The notes under the pieces are model-generated. The model was not told where the DNA came from and ran no database searches. It saw only the letters and a program-made list of their open reading frames with translations. Of a stretch of 14,804 bases of DNA, positions 8,268 to 14,632 are shown piece by piece; the stretch's first letter is position 1; every line of letters begins with the position of its first letter. This DNA comes from an uncultured Faecalibacterium sp. (GTDB lineage: Bacteria > Bacillota > Clostridia > Oscillospirales > Ruminococcaceae). The DNA is taken from the NCBI GenBank assembly GCA_934525405.1, contig CAKSZF010000033.1, positions 1 through 14,804 of the forward strand, given 5' to 3'. The position numbers were made by a program, and so were the translations under genes.

Positions 8268-8276
8268 TGGTATAAT
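8268..8276 (+). promoter_or_regulatory. Extended -10 promoter of the NTF2-like gene
   Basis: TGGTATAAT at 8268-8276 is a perfect extended -10 (TG, one base, TATAAT). No good -35 is visible at the usual distance (AGAAGT region). Transcription would start near 8283, giving a leader of about 50 nt to the ATG at 8332. Confidence 0.6.
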
Positions 8277-8331
8277 TTGAATACGAAAACTGAGCGATAA
8301 ATCGGAATTTGCGGAGGAACATCTGACCAAT

Positions 8332-8700
8332 ATGAATATATATGATTTTTGGAAAGCAGTGCTCGATCAAAATGAGAACGAAATCAGAAAGTATTTTCAG
8401 AACGATGCCTATATAAACTGGCATTGCACCAATGAGCGATTTAATGTTGATGAATTTATTATTGCTAATTGTGAATATCCTGGTGATTGGGAGGGTAGCG
8501 TTGAAAGAGTCGAAATGCTGAATGACCTAATCGTTACGGTTGTAAATGTATATCCCAAAGGCAGAAACGCTTCCTTTCATGTCACGTCTTTCATAAAAAC
8601 CAAAGAGGATAAAATTGTTTCAATGGATGAGTATTGGGCAGACGACGGGAATGCTCCACAGTGGAGATTAGACAAACATATCGGAAAAGCAATTAGATAA
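8332..8700 (+). CDS. Small NTF2/SnoaL-like fold protein
   Basis: A 122-residue soluble protein with no signal peptide. The pattern fits the NTF2/SnoaL-like superfamily: an N-terminal helix (YDFWKAVLDQNENEIRKYF), then DAYINWHCTNERFNVDEFI, and strand-rich C-terminal sequence with FHVTSFIKTKEDKIVSMDEYWADDG, the usual closing strands. This cone-shaped fold serves many unrelated small-molecule enzymes and binding proteins, so no reaction can be named. The ATG has GGAGG at 8313-8317, a somewhat long 14 nt away. The gene is AT-rich, unlike the GC-rich genes on either side of the insert, which points to horizontal gain. It has its own promoter and no operon partner. It appears intact. Confidence 0.75.
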   Translation: MNIYDFWKAVLDQNENEIRKYFQNDAYINWHCTNERFNVDEFIIANCEYPGDWEGSVERVEMLNDLIVTVVNVYPKGRNASFHVTSFIKTKEDKIVSMDEYWADDGNAPQWRLDKHIGKAIR

Positions 8701-8742
8701 ATTCCAGTTTGGCGAACTGATAAAATCTCTTTAGGGACTAAA

Positions 8743-8938
8743 GGGCGCACTTCTATACCCTCCTATCGAGAGTATGTGCGTCCTGCGGCGCTTCATTCCC
8801 GGTCAGCAGAAGAAAACTGCCCGACCGAGAATGCTTCGTCACTTTGTTCCGTCAAGGTGGCTACACTCCCTTGCGACGCTAAAGCGGCTATCCCTTGTGG
8901 ACTTGCCGTCCGCAAACGATTTTAACAAACCGTTCGCC
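8743..8938. other. Run of imperfect hairpins in a 380-nt gene-free gap
   Basis: The gap 8701-9080 has no convincing gene. It holds four consecutive dyads. H1 pairs GGGCGCAC (8743-8750) with GTGCGTCC (8776-8783), with an inner ATACcCTC/GAGaGTAT stem. H2 pairs CATTCCCGGTC (8794-8804) with GACCGAGAATG (8823-8833), one mismatch in 11. H3 pairs TTGCG (8871-8875) with CGCAA (8911-8915) plus ACG/CGT across one bulge. H4 pairs AACGATTT (8915-8922) with AAACCGTT (8927-8934), one mismatch. Such a series suggests structured RNA or a recombination or replication region of the mobile element rather than random sequence. Function unknown. Confidence 0.5.
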
Positions 8939-9040
8939 GCCAGCAAGTTTGAAAAAGGACAGTTATGCACTGGAAAACATATCTGCAACTTGAAGTTGAC
9001 AAAGTGCATTTCCCGAAAGATAGATAATGACACCTTGCTT

Positions 9041-9049
9041 TGGTAGAAT
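9041..9049 (+). promoter_or_regulatory. Candidate promoter of the membrane HTH gene
   Basis: TGGTAGAAT is an extended -10 (5 of 6 to TATAAT). It places the start near 9056, 25 nt before the ATG. An alternative is TTGACA at 8996-9001 with GATAAT at 9023-9028, but their 21-nt spacing is too long. Either may be right. Confidence 0.4.
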
Positions 9050-9080
9050 TATGCTATCAAAACCAAAGGAGGTATCACCT

Positions 9081-9863
9081 ATGAATTTAGGCGAAAAAAT
9101 CTACAAACTCAGAAAAGAAAAAGGTCTGTCTCAAGAAGCTCTTGCAGAGTTTGTGGGAACAACCCGACAAGCAATCAGCAAGTGGGAGAATAATCAAGGA
9201 TATCCAGAAACAGAAAAACTGCTGTTGCTTTCAAATGTCTTTGAGGTATCCATTGACTTTCTGCTGAAAGATGAAAAAACGGAAAGTAGCGCAGATGAAA
9301 AAGGCTATTATGTAAGCAGAGAAATGGCTGTTGGCTATATCGCCAACGAGAAAAAGACTTGCAAATATTTTGGTGCTGGATTCGCCTTGTTTGCTTTAGC
9401 TGGAATACCCTACACCGTGTTTCAGACAACGACTGCATGGAAAGTGCTGGGTATGTCCATTTGCATACTTGCAGGAATTATTGCTCTTGTGGTTTCAATG
9501 TTCATTTCAAAAGATGAATACACAATTTTGAAAAAAGAGAGTTTGCTTTTTGATTATGAATTTCTAAAGGTACTAACTGACGAATATCGTTCCATGAAGA
9601 AAAAGAACATGGTTGTTGCTATCCCTTGCACAGTTCTGTTCATCATAGGTCTTTTGACACTCGCTATTACCGTTCGAGGAATAATTCTATGGACACACTA
9701 TCATTCGCTTGTCTTTTTAGGATTGTCAGTCGGATTATTCGGCTTTGTATATTCTGCTGGAACTATGGAGGCGTATGAGATTTTAGTCCATAACGAGAAA
9801 TATTCAAATAGCTTCTGGTTTAAGGTTAAGCGAAAAGCAAAATTAAAAATCGACAAATGGTAA
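9081..9863 (+). CDS. Membrane-anchored XRE/Cro-type HTH regulator
   Basis: A 260-residue protein. An N-terminal helix-turn-helix (residues 5-60: [20 protein letters not shown], then [17 protein letters not shown]) is followed by four predicted membrane spans at about 96-115, 122-143, 177-203 and 208-227, and a basic C-terminus ([13 protein letters not shown]). The DNA-binding part would face the cytoplasm, so the protein could link an envelope signal to transcription. Similar HTH-plus-membrane proteins are common in Bacillota, often beside transporters or on mobile elements; no partner gene is present here. The ATG at 9081 has AAAGGAGG 8 nt upstream, far better than the in-frame ATG at 9027. 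AT-rich and inside the foreign insert. A terminator follows. Confidence 0.85.
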   Translation: MNLGEKIYKLRKEKGLSQEALAEFVGTTRQAISKWENNQGYPETEKLLLLSNVFEVSIDFLLKDEKTESSADEKGYYVSREMAVGYIANEKKTCKYFGAGFALFALAGIPYTVFQTTTAWKVLGMSICILAGIIALVVSMFISKDEYTILKKESLLFDYEFLKVLTDEYRSMKKKNMVVAIPCTVLFIIGLLTLAITVRGIILWTHYHSLVFLGLSVGLFGFVYSAGTMEAYEILVHNEKYSNSFWFKVKRKAKLKIDKW

Positions 9864-9890
9864 CACACAATAACTAAATATCAAAAAACT

Positions 9891-9936
9891 GGCCGTTGAC
9901 TGGTCGCAATCTGCGAAAAGCTGGCGGTCTTTTTTT
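9891..9936 (+). terminator. Probable terminator after the membrane HTH gene
   Basis: GGCCG (9891-9895) pairs with CGGTC (9925-9929, one G:U) and encloses a small hairpin TCGCA-atc-TGCGA (9904-9916). A run of seven T follows at 9930-9936. The stem is modest but the T run is strong. Confidence 0.55.
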
Positions 9937-9969
9937 ATACCCATTTTTCAAAAAAGGCGGTCAAACAGA

Positions 9970-10029
9970 ATGGAAAAAACGAAAACCCTTGAACAGCTTC
10001 GGGCTGAAAAGGAACGAGCTGTGACGTAG
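9970..10029 (+). pseudogene. Truncated start of a DUF3847-type mobile-element gene
   Basis: The ATG at 9970 opens MEKTKTLEQLRAEKERA and stops after 19 codons at TAG (10027-10029). The sequence matches, from memory, the N-terminus of the small DUF3847 coiled-coil protein that usually precedes a MobA/MobL relaxase on Tn1549-like conjugative elements. The usual continuation is lost after codon 17, close to 10020, where unrelated sequence begins. The upstream spacing and the GGCGG before the ATG look native, so this is the 5' end of a gene removed by deletion, not a functional micro-gene. Too little sequence remains for a confident family call. Confidence 0.6.
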
Positions 10030-10030
10030 C

Positions 10031-10462
10031 GTTTACCCGGACTGGTGCAAAGCACAAGTACAGAATTGCCCAAACAGCAATTCTGGTGCTGTCGAAAGCG
10101 CAGTTCTGGAGCAGCTTGAGGATTATTTTTGTCAGGCATTGGAGATAGACCTTCTGCTCCGGCTCGGCCCGGACGAGGAGGATACCATCCATCAAATCGT
10201 GAATCTTCTGGTGGATACCTGTTCTTCGAAACGCAGAATGCTGCGGGTGGCAGGGGATGACAAGCCTGCGGAGGTCGTGCGCAGCCGATTCATGAAGCTG
10301 AATGCAGACCATATCCGCTTTGTGCTGAAATGTCTTGCGGAAAGTACCGCACCGGTACGGAATATGAAGCAGTATCTGCTGGCTGCACTCTACAATGCAC
10401 CCACGACCATGCAGCTTTATTACCAGAACCAAACCAATCATGATTTATCGAACAGGGGGTGA
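10031..10462 (+). pseudogene. C-terminal remnant of a RepA-like replication initiator
   Basis: The frame is open from 10025 to the TGA at 10460-10462. From about 10097 it reads as the C-terminal domain of the replication initiator A proteins (DUF6017 type) of Tn1549-like elements: IVNLLVDTCSSKRRMLRVAG, then AEVVRSRFMKLNADHIRFVL, then NMKQYLLAALYNAPTTMQLY, ending NHDLSNRG. In intact elements this domain follows an N-terminal DNA-binding domain, absent here, and no start codon with a ribosome binding site is visible upstream. The first 22 codons or so (10031-10095) do not look like the family and contain a strong hairpin, so they may be non-coding DNA caught at the deletion join. The stop lies 5 nt before the parA ATG, the native order. 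Confidence 0.7.
10051..10090. repeat. Strong inverted repeat at the deletion join
   Basis: CAGAATTGC (10061-10069) pairs perfectly with GCAATTCTG (10077-10085) around a 7-nt loop. The stem is prolonged by AGCAC (10051-10055) with GTGCT (10086-10090) across a 5-nt bulge, 14 pairs in all. It lies between the broken DUF3847-like start and the RepA remnant. It could be an oriT-type dyad or a deletion hotspot; nothing in the sequence decides. Confidence 0.7.
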
Positions 10463-10467
10463 TGAAA

Positions 10468-10617
10468 ATGTCGAAAAAAGCAACCACGATTGCCATCGTC
10501 AATCAGAAAGGCGGAACCGGCAAAACCACGACCTGCGAAAATCTGGGCGTGGGGCTTGCACGGGAAGGCAAAAAGGTGCTGCTGGTGGATGCCGACCCGC
10601 AGGGGTCGCTTACCATA
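10468..10617 (+). pseudogene. Truncated ParA-type partition ATPase
   Basis: The first 50 codons of a ParA/Soj-like ATPase, which in intact elements drives segregation. The deviant Walker A KGGTGKT (residues 14-20) and the [12 protein letters not shown] block (39-50) are intact. The ATG at 10468 has AGGGGG 8 nt upstream. After about 10615 the family sequence ends and the frame runs into unrelated DNA and then across the 3' end of the opposing LysR gene, to a TAG at 10750-10752. Normal length is about 250-280 residues, so three quarters are missing. The retained part lacks the Walker B and dimer regions and cannot be an active ATPase. It directly follows the RepA remnant. Confidence 0.85.
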
Positions 10618-10660
10618 GTCGCTTCGCTCCTATGGCCAGTTGTGCGCACTGCACTCTTTT

Positions 10661-11542
10661 TTAAAACTTCAACCTCTCCTGCAAAAAGCGGCACAATAGC
10701 TCCGCACAGGCGTTGTGTTGTTTTTGGGGACGGAGGAATCCGGCACAAATAGGCGGCAGACCGTCTAATACCACATCCCGGACGTTGGACATCTGGTTGT
10801 GGGAGGCTTCCTCAAAACGGTTCAGAGATACACAATTCTGCTCCTGCGTGCGGTAGAGTACCTGATAAAATTGCTCGACTAGCTCCAGCTGTGGGTGTGC
10901 ACTGCTCTCCCGCAGTGCCTGCCACAGCGGTGCGAGGGAATCCGGGGCAAAGCCGGGAACCAGCAGGGTCTGCCCGTCCAGCTCTGCCGGTGTAATATGC
11001 GTCCGCTCCCAGAAAGGGCTGCTGCGGCAGACCATGACGGCGGTGGTATGCTGGGAGAGGGCAGTGCGTGCAAGCCCCGCAGCACAGCCGCCCAGGTCCA
11101 TCACCAGCCCGGCATCCAGTGCGCCGTTTTGCAGCTGCACCGGCACTTCATCGTTGGACAGGGAAGCAAGCTCCAAGGGGATGCCGGGGTACTGCTGCCG
11201 GAATGCTTCCAGCACCTCCCCCAGATTGGGCAGATAGTCCGGAACCAGTGCCACGCTGATGCCCAGCCGCAGCGGTGCAGACTGAATGTCCTGATAAGCC
11301 TGCTGGCACAGGGCATCGAACTGCTGCACCACCGGCGTAGCCTGTGCCCGGAACCGCTCACCCTTTTCAGTAAGAGCCAGATGATTGCGGTTGTTGACAA
11401 ACAGTTTGCCGCAAAGCTCTTCTTCCAGTGCGGCAATGCTCAGCCGCAAGGCCTGCCGGGACAGATACATCCGCCCGGCGGTGTGGGTGTAATTCAAATC
11501 TTCGCACAGTGCCAGAAAATAGCGCAGCTGCTGGATGGTCAT
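10661..11542 (-). CDS. LysR-family transcriptional regulator
   Basis: A 293-residue regulator of the LysR type. The N-terminal winged HTH ([20 protein letters not shown], then [27 protein letters not shown], residues 1-50) is followed by a linker helix and a periplasmic-binding-protein-like effector domain from about residue 90 ([24 protein letters not shown]). The length is normal and the stop appears native. The ATG has AAAGGAGC 7 nt upstream. It is transcribed divergently from the flavoprotein gene with 154 nt between the starts, the classic LysR arrangement, so the flavoprotein is its likely target and the flavoprotein substrate a possible inducer. Its 3' end abuts the right edge of the foreign insert. 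Confidence 0.93.
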   Translation of the reverse strand: MTIQQLRYFLALCEDLNYTHTAGRMYLSRQALRLSIAALEEELCGKLFVNNRNHLALTEKGERFRAQATPVVQQFDALCQQAYQDIQSAPLRLGISVALVPDYLPNLGEVLEAFRQQYPGIPLELASLSNDEVPVQLQNGALDAGLVMDLGGCAAGLARTALSQHTTAVMVCRSSPFWERTHITPAELDGQTLLVPGFAPDSLAPLWQALRESSAHPQLELVEQFYQVLYRTQEQNCVSLNRFEEASHNQMSNVRDVVLDGLPPICAGFLRPQKQHNACAELLCRFLQERLKF

Positions 11543-11581
11543 GATGTGCTCCTTTTTGCAAAACGCAAGTTTTACTTGATA

Positions 11582-11621
11582 CTTATAAGGATATTATATC
11601 TTCTTTTTCTTTGTTTGTAAA
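11582..11621 (-). promoter_or_regulatory. LysR promoter with overlapping palindromic operators
   Basis: Reading the minus strand, TTTACA (11621-11616) and TATAAT (11598-11593) are 17 nt apart, a near-consensus promoter starting around 11586. Two adjacent palindromes cover its -10 and start: GATAT-T-ATATC (11590-11600) and CTTATAAG (11582-11589). This placement suits negative autoregulation by the LysR protein. Confidence 0.6.
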
Positions 11622-11630
11622 TGTGATACT
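11622..11630 (+). promoter_or_regulatory. Weak candidate promoter of the flavoprotein gene
   Basis: TGTGATACT is an extended -10 with hexamer GATACT. No proper -35 is present (TCTTTT at 11602-11607). A weak core beside a LysR operator fits an activator-dependent promoter, but the assignment is tentative. The leader would be about 60 nt, ending in AAGGAAGGA before the ATG at 11697. Confidence 0.3.
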
Positions 11631-11696
11631 TTTAACAAGAACGGCAATAGATTTTTGTCGATGCGAAGGATATAGCAAGAAAAGGAAGGAATTATT

Positions 11697-13682
11697 ATGG
11701 AAAAGATCTCCCGTAAAGGATTTCTGAAGATCGCAGCAGCAGCTGCCATGAGCGGTGTCACCGCTGCCGGTCTGGCTGCCTGCAATGCAGCCAGCAGCGC
11801 CTCCGGCGTTTCCAGTGCAACCGGTATCTACACCCCCGGCACCTACACCGCTACTGCCAAGGGCATGAGCGAGATCACCGCCACTGTCACCTTTGATGCC
11901 AATACCATCACCAAGGTGGAGCTGGACCTCTCCGGCGAGACCGAGAGCATCGGCGTTGCAGCCAAGGACAAGCTCATTGAGCAGATCATGAATGCCCAGA
12001 CCAGCCAGATCGACGGCGTGACCGGTGCAACCGTCACCAGCAAGGCCGTGCAGAACGCTGTGGCAGACTGCATCCAGCAGGCCAGCGGCGGTGCCATCAA
12101 CCCTGCACAGCAGTCCACCGAGGAAACCTCCTCTACCGCCGACTGGCTGGGTGAGGCACCGGAGATCGCCGAGAGCGATATCAAGCAGACCGTGGACTGC
12201 GAGGTTCTGGTGGTGGGTGCCGGTTCGTCCGGTAGCTTTGCCGCCGCCGCTGCCGCCGAGGCTGGTGCCAAGACCATCCTCATCGAGAAGTTTGGTCACG
12301 ATATGGCCAGCGGCATCCGGGATACGCTGGCAGCCTGCGGCTCCAAGCAGCAGCAGGAGGACGGCGACGACGTGAGCAAGAAGGACGCCGTGCGCTACCT
12401 GTGCAACTGGAGTCAGGGCTACACCCGCCGCAGTCTGGCACAGGTCTGGGCCGATAAGAGCGGCGAGACCATGGACTGGTTCACGGATGTTCTGGCCGAA
12501 AGCGGTATCGACTTCCGCCACGAGATCGACGAAAAGCACGAGGGCGACAATTACGAGGTTCTGGATGTCGGCCACAGCACCCAGTATGGCGAGGAATACG
12601 GCGAGCAGCTGACCATGGATGCCGTGCTGAAGCACGCTGAGGCAGACGGTCTGGAAGTTCAGTATGAGATCACCATGGTCAAGCTGGAAAAGGACGGCGA
12701 CCGCGTCACCGGCCTGATTGCCAAGAATGCCAACGATGAATATGTGCGCTACAACGCATCCAAGGGCGTGATCCTCGCCTGCGGCGGCTACAGCGGAAAC
12801 GACGTCATGATGAACGCCCTGCAGCCCCAGAGCGTGGAGCAGACCTGCGTCAACTACTCCAAGCCCGGCGCAAAGGGCGACGGCATCAAGGCGTGCCTGT
12901 GGGCTGGTGCCATCATGGACACCACCCACACCTCCATGATCTTCGACCGTGGTGCCATCAAGCCGGACCAGACCGGCGAGTACGGCAAGGCCAGCGACGG
13001 TGCCCTCTTCTGGATGGGCAGCCAGCCGTTCTTGAAGGTGAACCTGAAGGGTGAACGCTTTATGAACGAGTATATGCCCTACGATCTGGTGCTGCACGCT
13101 GCCGCCAGCCAGCCCTACCACACCTACTGCACCATCTGGGACAGCAAGTATGCCGAGGACTGCGAGAAGTTTGCCACCCACGGCTGCAGCCGTCTGTACC
13201 CCCATGTCAACGGAACCAACCCGGTGTTCCCCATGGACTATGTGCAGGCAATGAACGCCGACCTGCAGGATCAGGGCTACATCGTGGAGGCCAACACCAT
13301 CGAGGAGCTGGCCGACAAGCTGGGTCTGCCGAAGGAGACCTTTACCGCTACGGTGGACCATTACAATGAGCTGGCCGCCAAGGGCGAGGATGAGGACTAC
13401 GGCAAGGAGAGCTACCGCCTCTCCACCCTGAGCGAGGCACCCTTCTACGGCGTCCGTCAGGCCGGCGGCTACCTGATCTGCACCATGGACGGCATCCAGA
13501 TCGACGACAATATGCACGCCATTGATCAGGACTTCAAGGCCATTCCCGGTCTGTATGTCATTGGTGACATGAGCGGCAACTACTTCTCCGGCAGCTATCC
13601 CAGCCTGATGGCAGGTGCCGCCGCAGGCCGCAGTGCCACCTTCGGCCGCCTTGCCGGTCAGAACGCTGCCGCAGGCATCTGA
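11697..13682 (+). CDS. Exported flavoprotein reductase: FMN-binding domain plus FrdA/UrdA-like FAD domain
   Basis: A 661-residue exported flavoenzyme. The N-terminus has SRKGFLK, a hydrophobic stretch and a lipobox LAAC (26-29), so it is probably a lipoprotein facing outward. Residues about 45-125 form an FMN_bind domain with DGVTGATVTS (106-115); by analogy with NqrC-type motifs T112 would carry FMN added by ApbE. From about 165 comes the fumarate reductase/urocanate reductase FAD domain, with GAGSSG (174-179) and E197 for FAD. Relatives move electrons through FMN and FAD to an organic acceptor in anaerobic respiration. The usual substrate residues look replaced: TRD-type Arg by Y462, the HHTMGG histidine by LIC (593-595), and the NRLGG Arg by S636. 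The substrate is therefore unknown. Divergent from LysR; terminator after. Confidence 0.88.
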   Translation: MEKISRKGFLKIAAAAAMSGVTAAGLAACNAASSASGVSSATGIYTPGTYTATAKGMSEITATVTFDANTITKVELDLSGETESIGVAAKDKLIEQIMNAQTSQIDGVTGATVTSKAVQNAVADCIQQASGGAINPAQQSTEETSSTADWLGEAPEIAESDIKQTVDCEVLVVGAGSSGSFAAAAAAEAGAKTILIEKFGHDMASGIRDTLAACGSKQQQEDGDDVSKKDAVRYLCNWSQGYTRRSLAQVWADKSGETMDWFTDVLAESGIDFRHEIDEKHEGDNYEVLDVGHSTQYGEEYGEQLTMDAVLKHAEADGLEVQYEITMVKLEKDGDRVTGLIAKNANDEYVRYNASKGVILACGGYSGNDVMMNALQPQSVEQTCVNYSKPGAKGDGIKACLWAGAIMDTTHTSMIFDRGAIKPDQTGEYGKASDGALFWMGSQPFLKVNLKGERFMNEYMPYDLVLHAAASQPYHTYCTIWDSKYAEDCEKFATHGCSRLYPHVNGTNPVFPMDYVQAMNADLQDQGYIVEANTIEELADKLGLPKETFTATVDHYNELAAKGEDEDYGKESYRLSTLSEAPFYGVRQAGGYLICTMDGIQIDDNMHAIDQDFKAIPGLYVIGDMSGNYFSGSYPSLMAGAAAGRSATFGRLAGQNAAAGI

Positions 13683-13723
13683 TTACAACGTTTTCCTTCT
13701 CTTCTAATTATATCTGCACCTGA

Positions 13724-13757
13724 AAAAGCCGCTCCGGGTCTAGCCGGGGCGGCTTTT
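13724..13757 (+). terminator. Strong terminator after the flavoprotein gene
   Basis: AAAAGCCGCTCCGG (13724-13737) pairs with CCGGGGCGGCTTTT (13744-13757): 14 pairs including one T:G, with a 6-nt loop. A-rich and T-rich arms make it work in both directions. It lies 42 nt after the stop. Confidence 0.9.
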
Positions 13758-13784
13758 CTGATGGCAAAAAAGAAGAAAGTCGTA

Positions 13785-14226
13785 TGCAGGGCTACCTGCT
13801 GGGCGACGAAGTCGTAAAGAGCGGCGAACCCAACAACACCCGTGTCAACGAGGTCATGGAAGGCCGCGAGAAGCGCATCTTTGATGCTATGGTGGATTAT
13901 CGTGCCGGTAAGGACGTAGACCTGACCAAGTTCTTCGGCGGTGTGCACGGCGAGTTCATCGTGGACGTTGCCATGAGCCTTGCTTTTGACCTGCGCAAGC
14001 GTTATCTGGTCATGGTGGAGAACAACGGTGCTGTGGAGAACCTGCCCTTCGATGCCATGGCGGAAGTTCTCGCTTACATCACCGACCGTGGTCCGGAGCC
14101 CGTGCGTGTGGGTGAGATTCCCACCTTCTACAAGGGTCTGATCGAGCAGCAGGAGGATGTGGAGAAACTGATCGTGGATGCCGCGCTGTGGAGCACTCCT
14201 ACGAGAAGGCACTGATGACCTTTACA
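13785..14226 (+). pseudogene. Broken C-terminal fragment of a GH4 6-phospho-glycosidase
   Basis: Matches the C-terminal third of glycoside hydrolase family 4 enzymes (NAD- and metal-dependent, 6-phospho-alpha/beta-glucosidase type): TRVNEVMEGREKRIF, HGEFIVDVAMSLAF, VMVENNGAVENLPFDAM, then GPEPVRVGEIPTFYKGL. About 280 N-terminal residues, including the NAD-binding GGGS and metal ligands, are missing. At 14186-14190 one base is lost: the frame turns to junk and stops at 14215, while the next frame continues VEHSYEKALMTFT. Similarity ends near 14226, so the tail is gone too. Just upstream, an ATG at 13761 reads MAKKKKVV in another frame, which resembles a GH4 start and may mark an internal deletion. 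No ribosome binding site serves the ATG at 13784. Surely inactive. Confidence 0.85.
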
Positions 14227-14272
14227 GTTGAAAAGTTTGCCACGGATAAGATAGAGAAGGAGGGCGGCAGTC

Positions 14273-14581
14273 ATGTACGAAAAACTTTTTTCAAAGAGGC
14301 TTGCTGAACTACGGATACAAAAAGGTGTCTCTGCAAGGGATATGAGCCTTTCCCTCGGACAGAATCCCGGATACATTCGTATGACCGAGAGTGGATCAGC
14401 ATTTCCTGCCATGTCGAACTTCTTCTATATTTGTGGATATCTCAACGTAACTCCGCAAGAATTTTTTGATTTCAAGGAAGACCATGCTGATGGAATCAAT
14501 GCACTTGTAGACCAACTCGATAAGCTTGATGAAGAACAGATTCAAGCTCTCGCAGCCTTTATAAAGACTATCGTCAAGTAG
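14273..14581 (+). CDS. Small XRE-type HTH regulator
   Basis: A 102-residue protein made of one Cro/C1-type HTH (residues about 5-65: FSKRLAELRIQKGVSARDMS, then GYIRMTESGSAFPAMSNFFY) and a short acidic helical tail (INALVDQLDKLDEEQIQALA). NVTPQEFFDF after the HTH is typical of phage- and element-type regulators. The ATG has AAGGAGGG 8 nt upstream. It starts just after the GH4 remnant, from which it could be read through; a weak TTTACA (14221-14226) with GATAAG (14245-14250) may be its own promoter. More AT-rich than the neighbours, so possibly acquired. No target gene is evident. A terminator follows. Confidence 0.85.
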   Translation: MYEKLFSKRLAELRIQKGVSARDMSLSLGQNPGYIRMTESGSAFPAMSNFFYICGYLNVTPQEFFDFKEDHADGINALVDQLDKLDEEQIQALAAFIKTIVK

Positions 14582-14599
14582 TTAGGAATAACAGCAAAA

Positions 14600-14628
14600 A
14601 TGCCCACCAGCTTCAAGCCGGTGGGCAT
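14600..14628. terminator. Terminator between convergent genes
   Basis: ATGCCCACC (14600-14608) pairs perfectly with GGTGGGCAT (14620-14628), with extra GCTT/AAGC pairing in the loop. It is flanked by AAAA on the left and TCTCTT on the right, so it can serve both the HTH gene and the opposing gene that ends at 14633. Confidence 0.8.
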
Positions 14629-14632
14629 TCTC

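Larger units (their letters stand above)
8222..10660. mobile_element. Decayed Tn1549-like integrative element remnant
   Basis: An AT-rich block between the native sigK-like and LysR genes. It holds an NTF2-like gene, a hairpin-rich gap, a membrane HTH regulator, and fragments of DUF3847-like, RepA and ParA genes in an order expected of Tn1549-family elements. No integrase, relaxase or conjugation gene remains. The left edge is set by the change in base composition near 8222 and is approximate. The right edge lies between the end of ParA similarity (about 10615) and the LysR stop (10661). That last stretch contains CCATAG/CTATGG (10613-10618 with 10630-10635) and a GTGCGCAC palindrome. I found no flanking direct repeats. 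The two intact genes could have arrived separately from the fragments. Confidence 0.65.

Noticed and set aside
8774..9046. 90-residue plus-strand frame in the gap between the NTF2-like and HTH genes
   Set aside because: No family resemblance or convincing ribosome binding site, and it is built over three of the four hairpins.
8222..10660. Flanking direct repeats or an attachment site for the insert
   Set aside because: No matching repeat was found by eye at the two edges; the AT-rich runs are too simple to count.
11583..13517. 644-residue open frame on the minus strand
   Set aside because: Antisense shadow of the flavoprotein gene, low-complexity Gly/Ala/Val/Leu sequence with no recognisable motif; the plus-strand protein is well supported.
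13658..14212. 184-residue minus-strand frame
   Set aside because: Antisense to the GH4 fragment, which has clear family similarity; no ribosome binding site.
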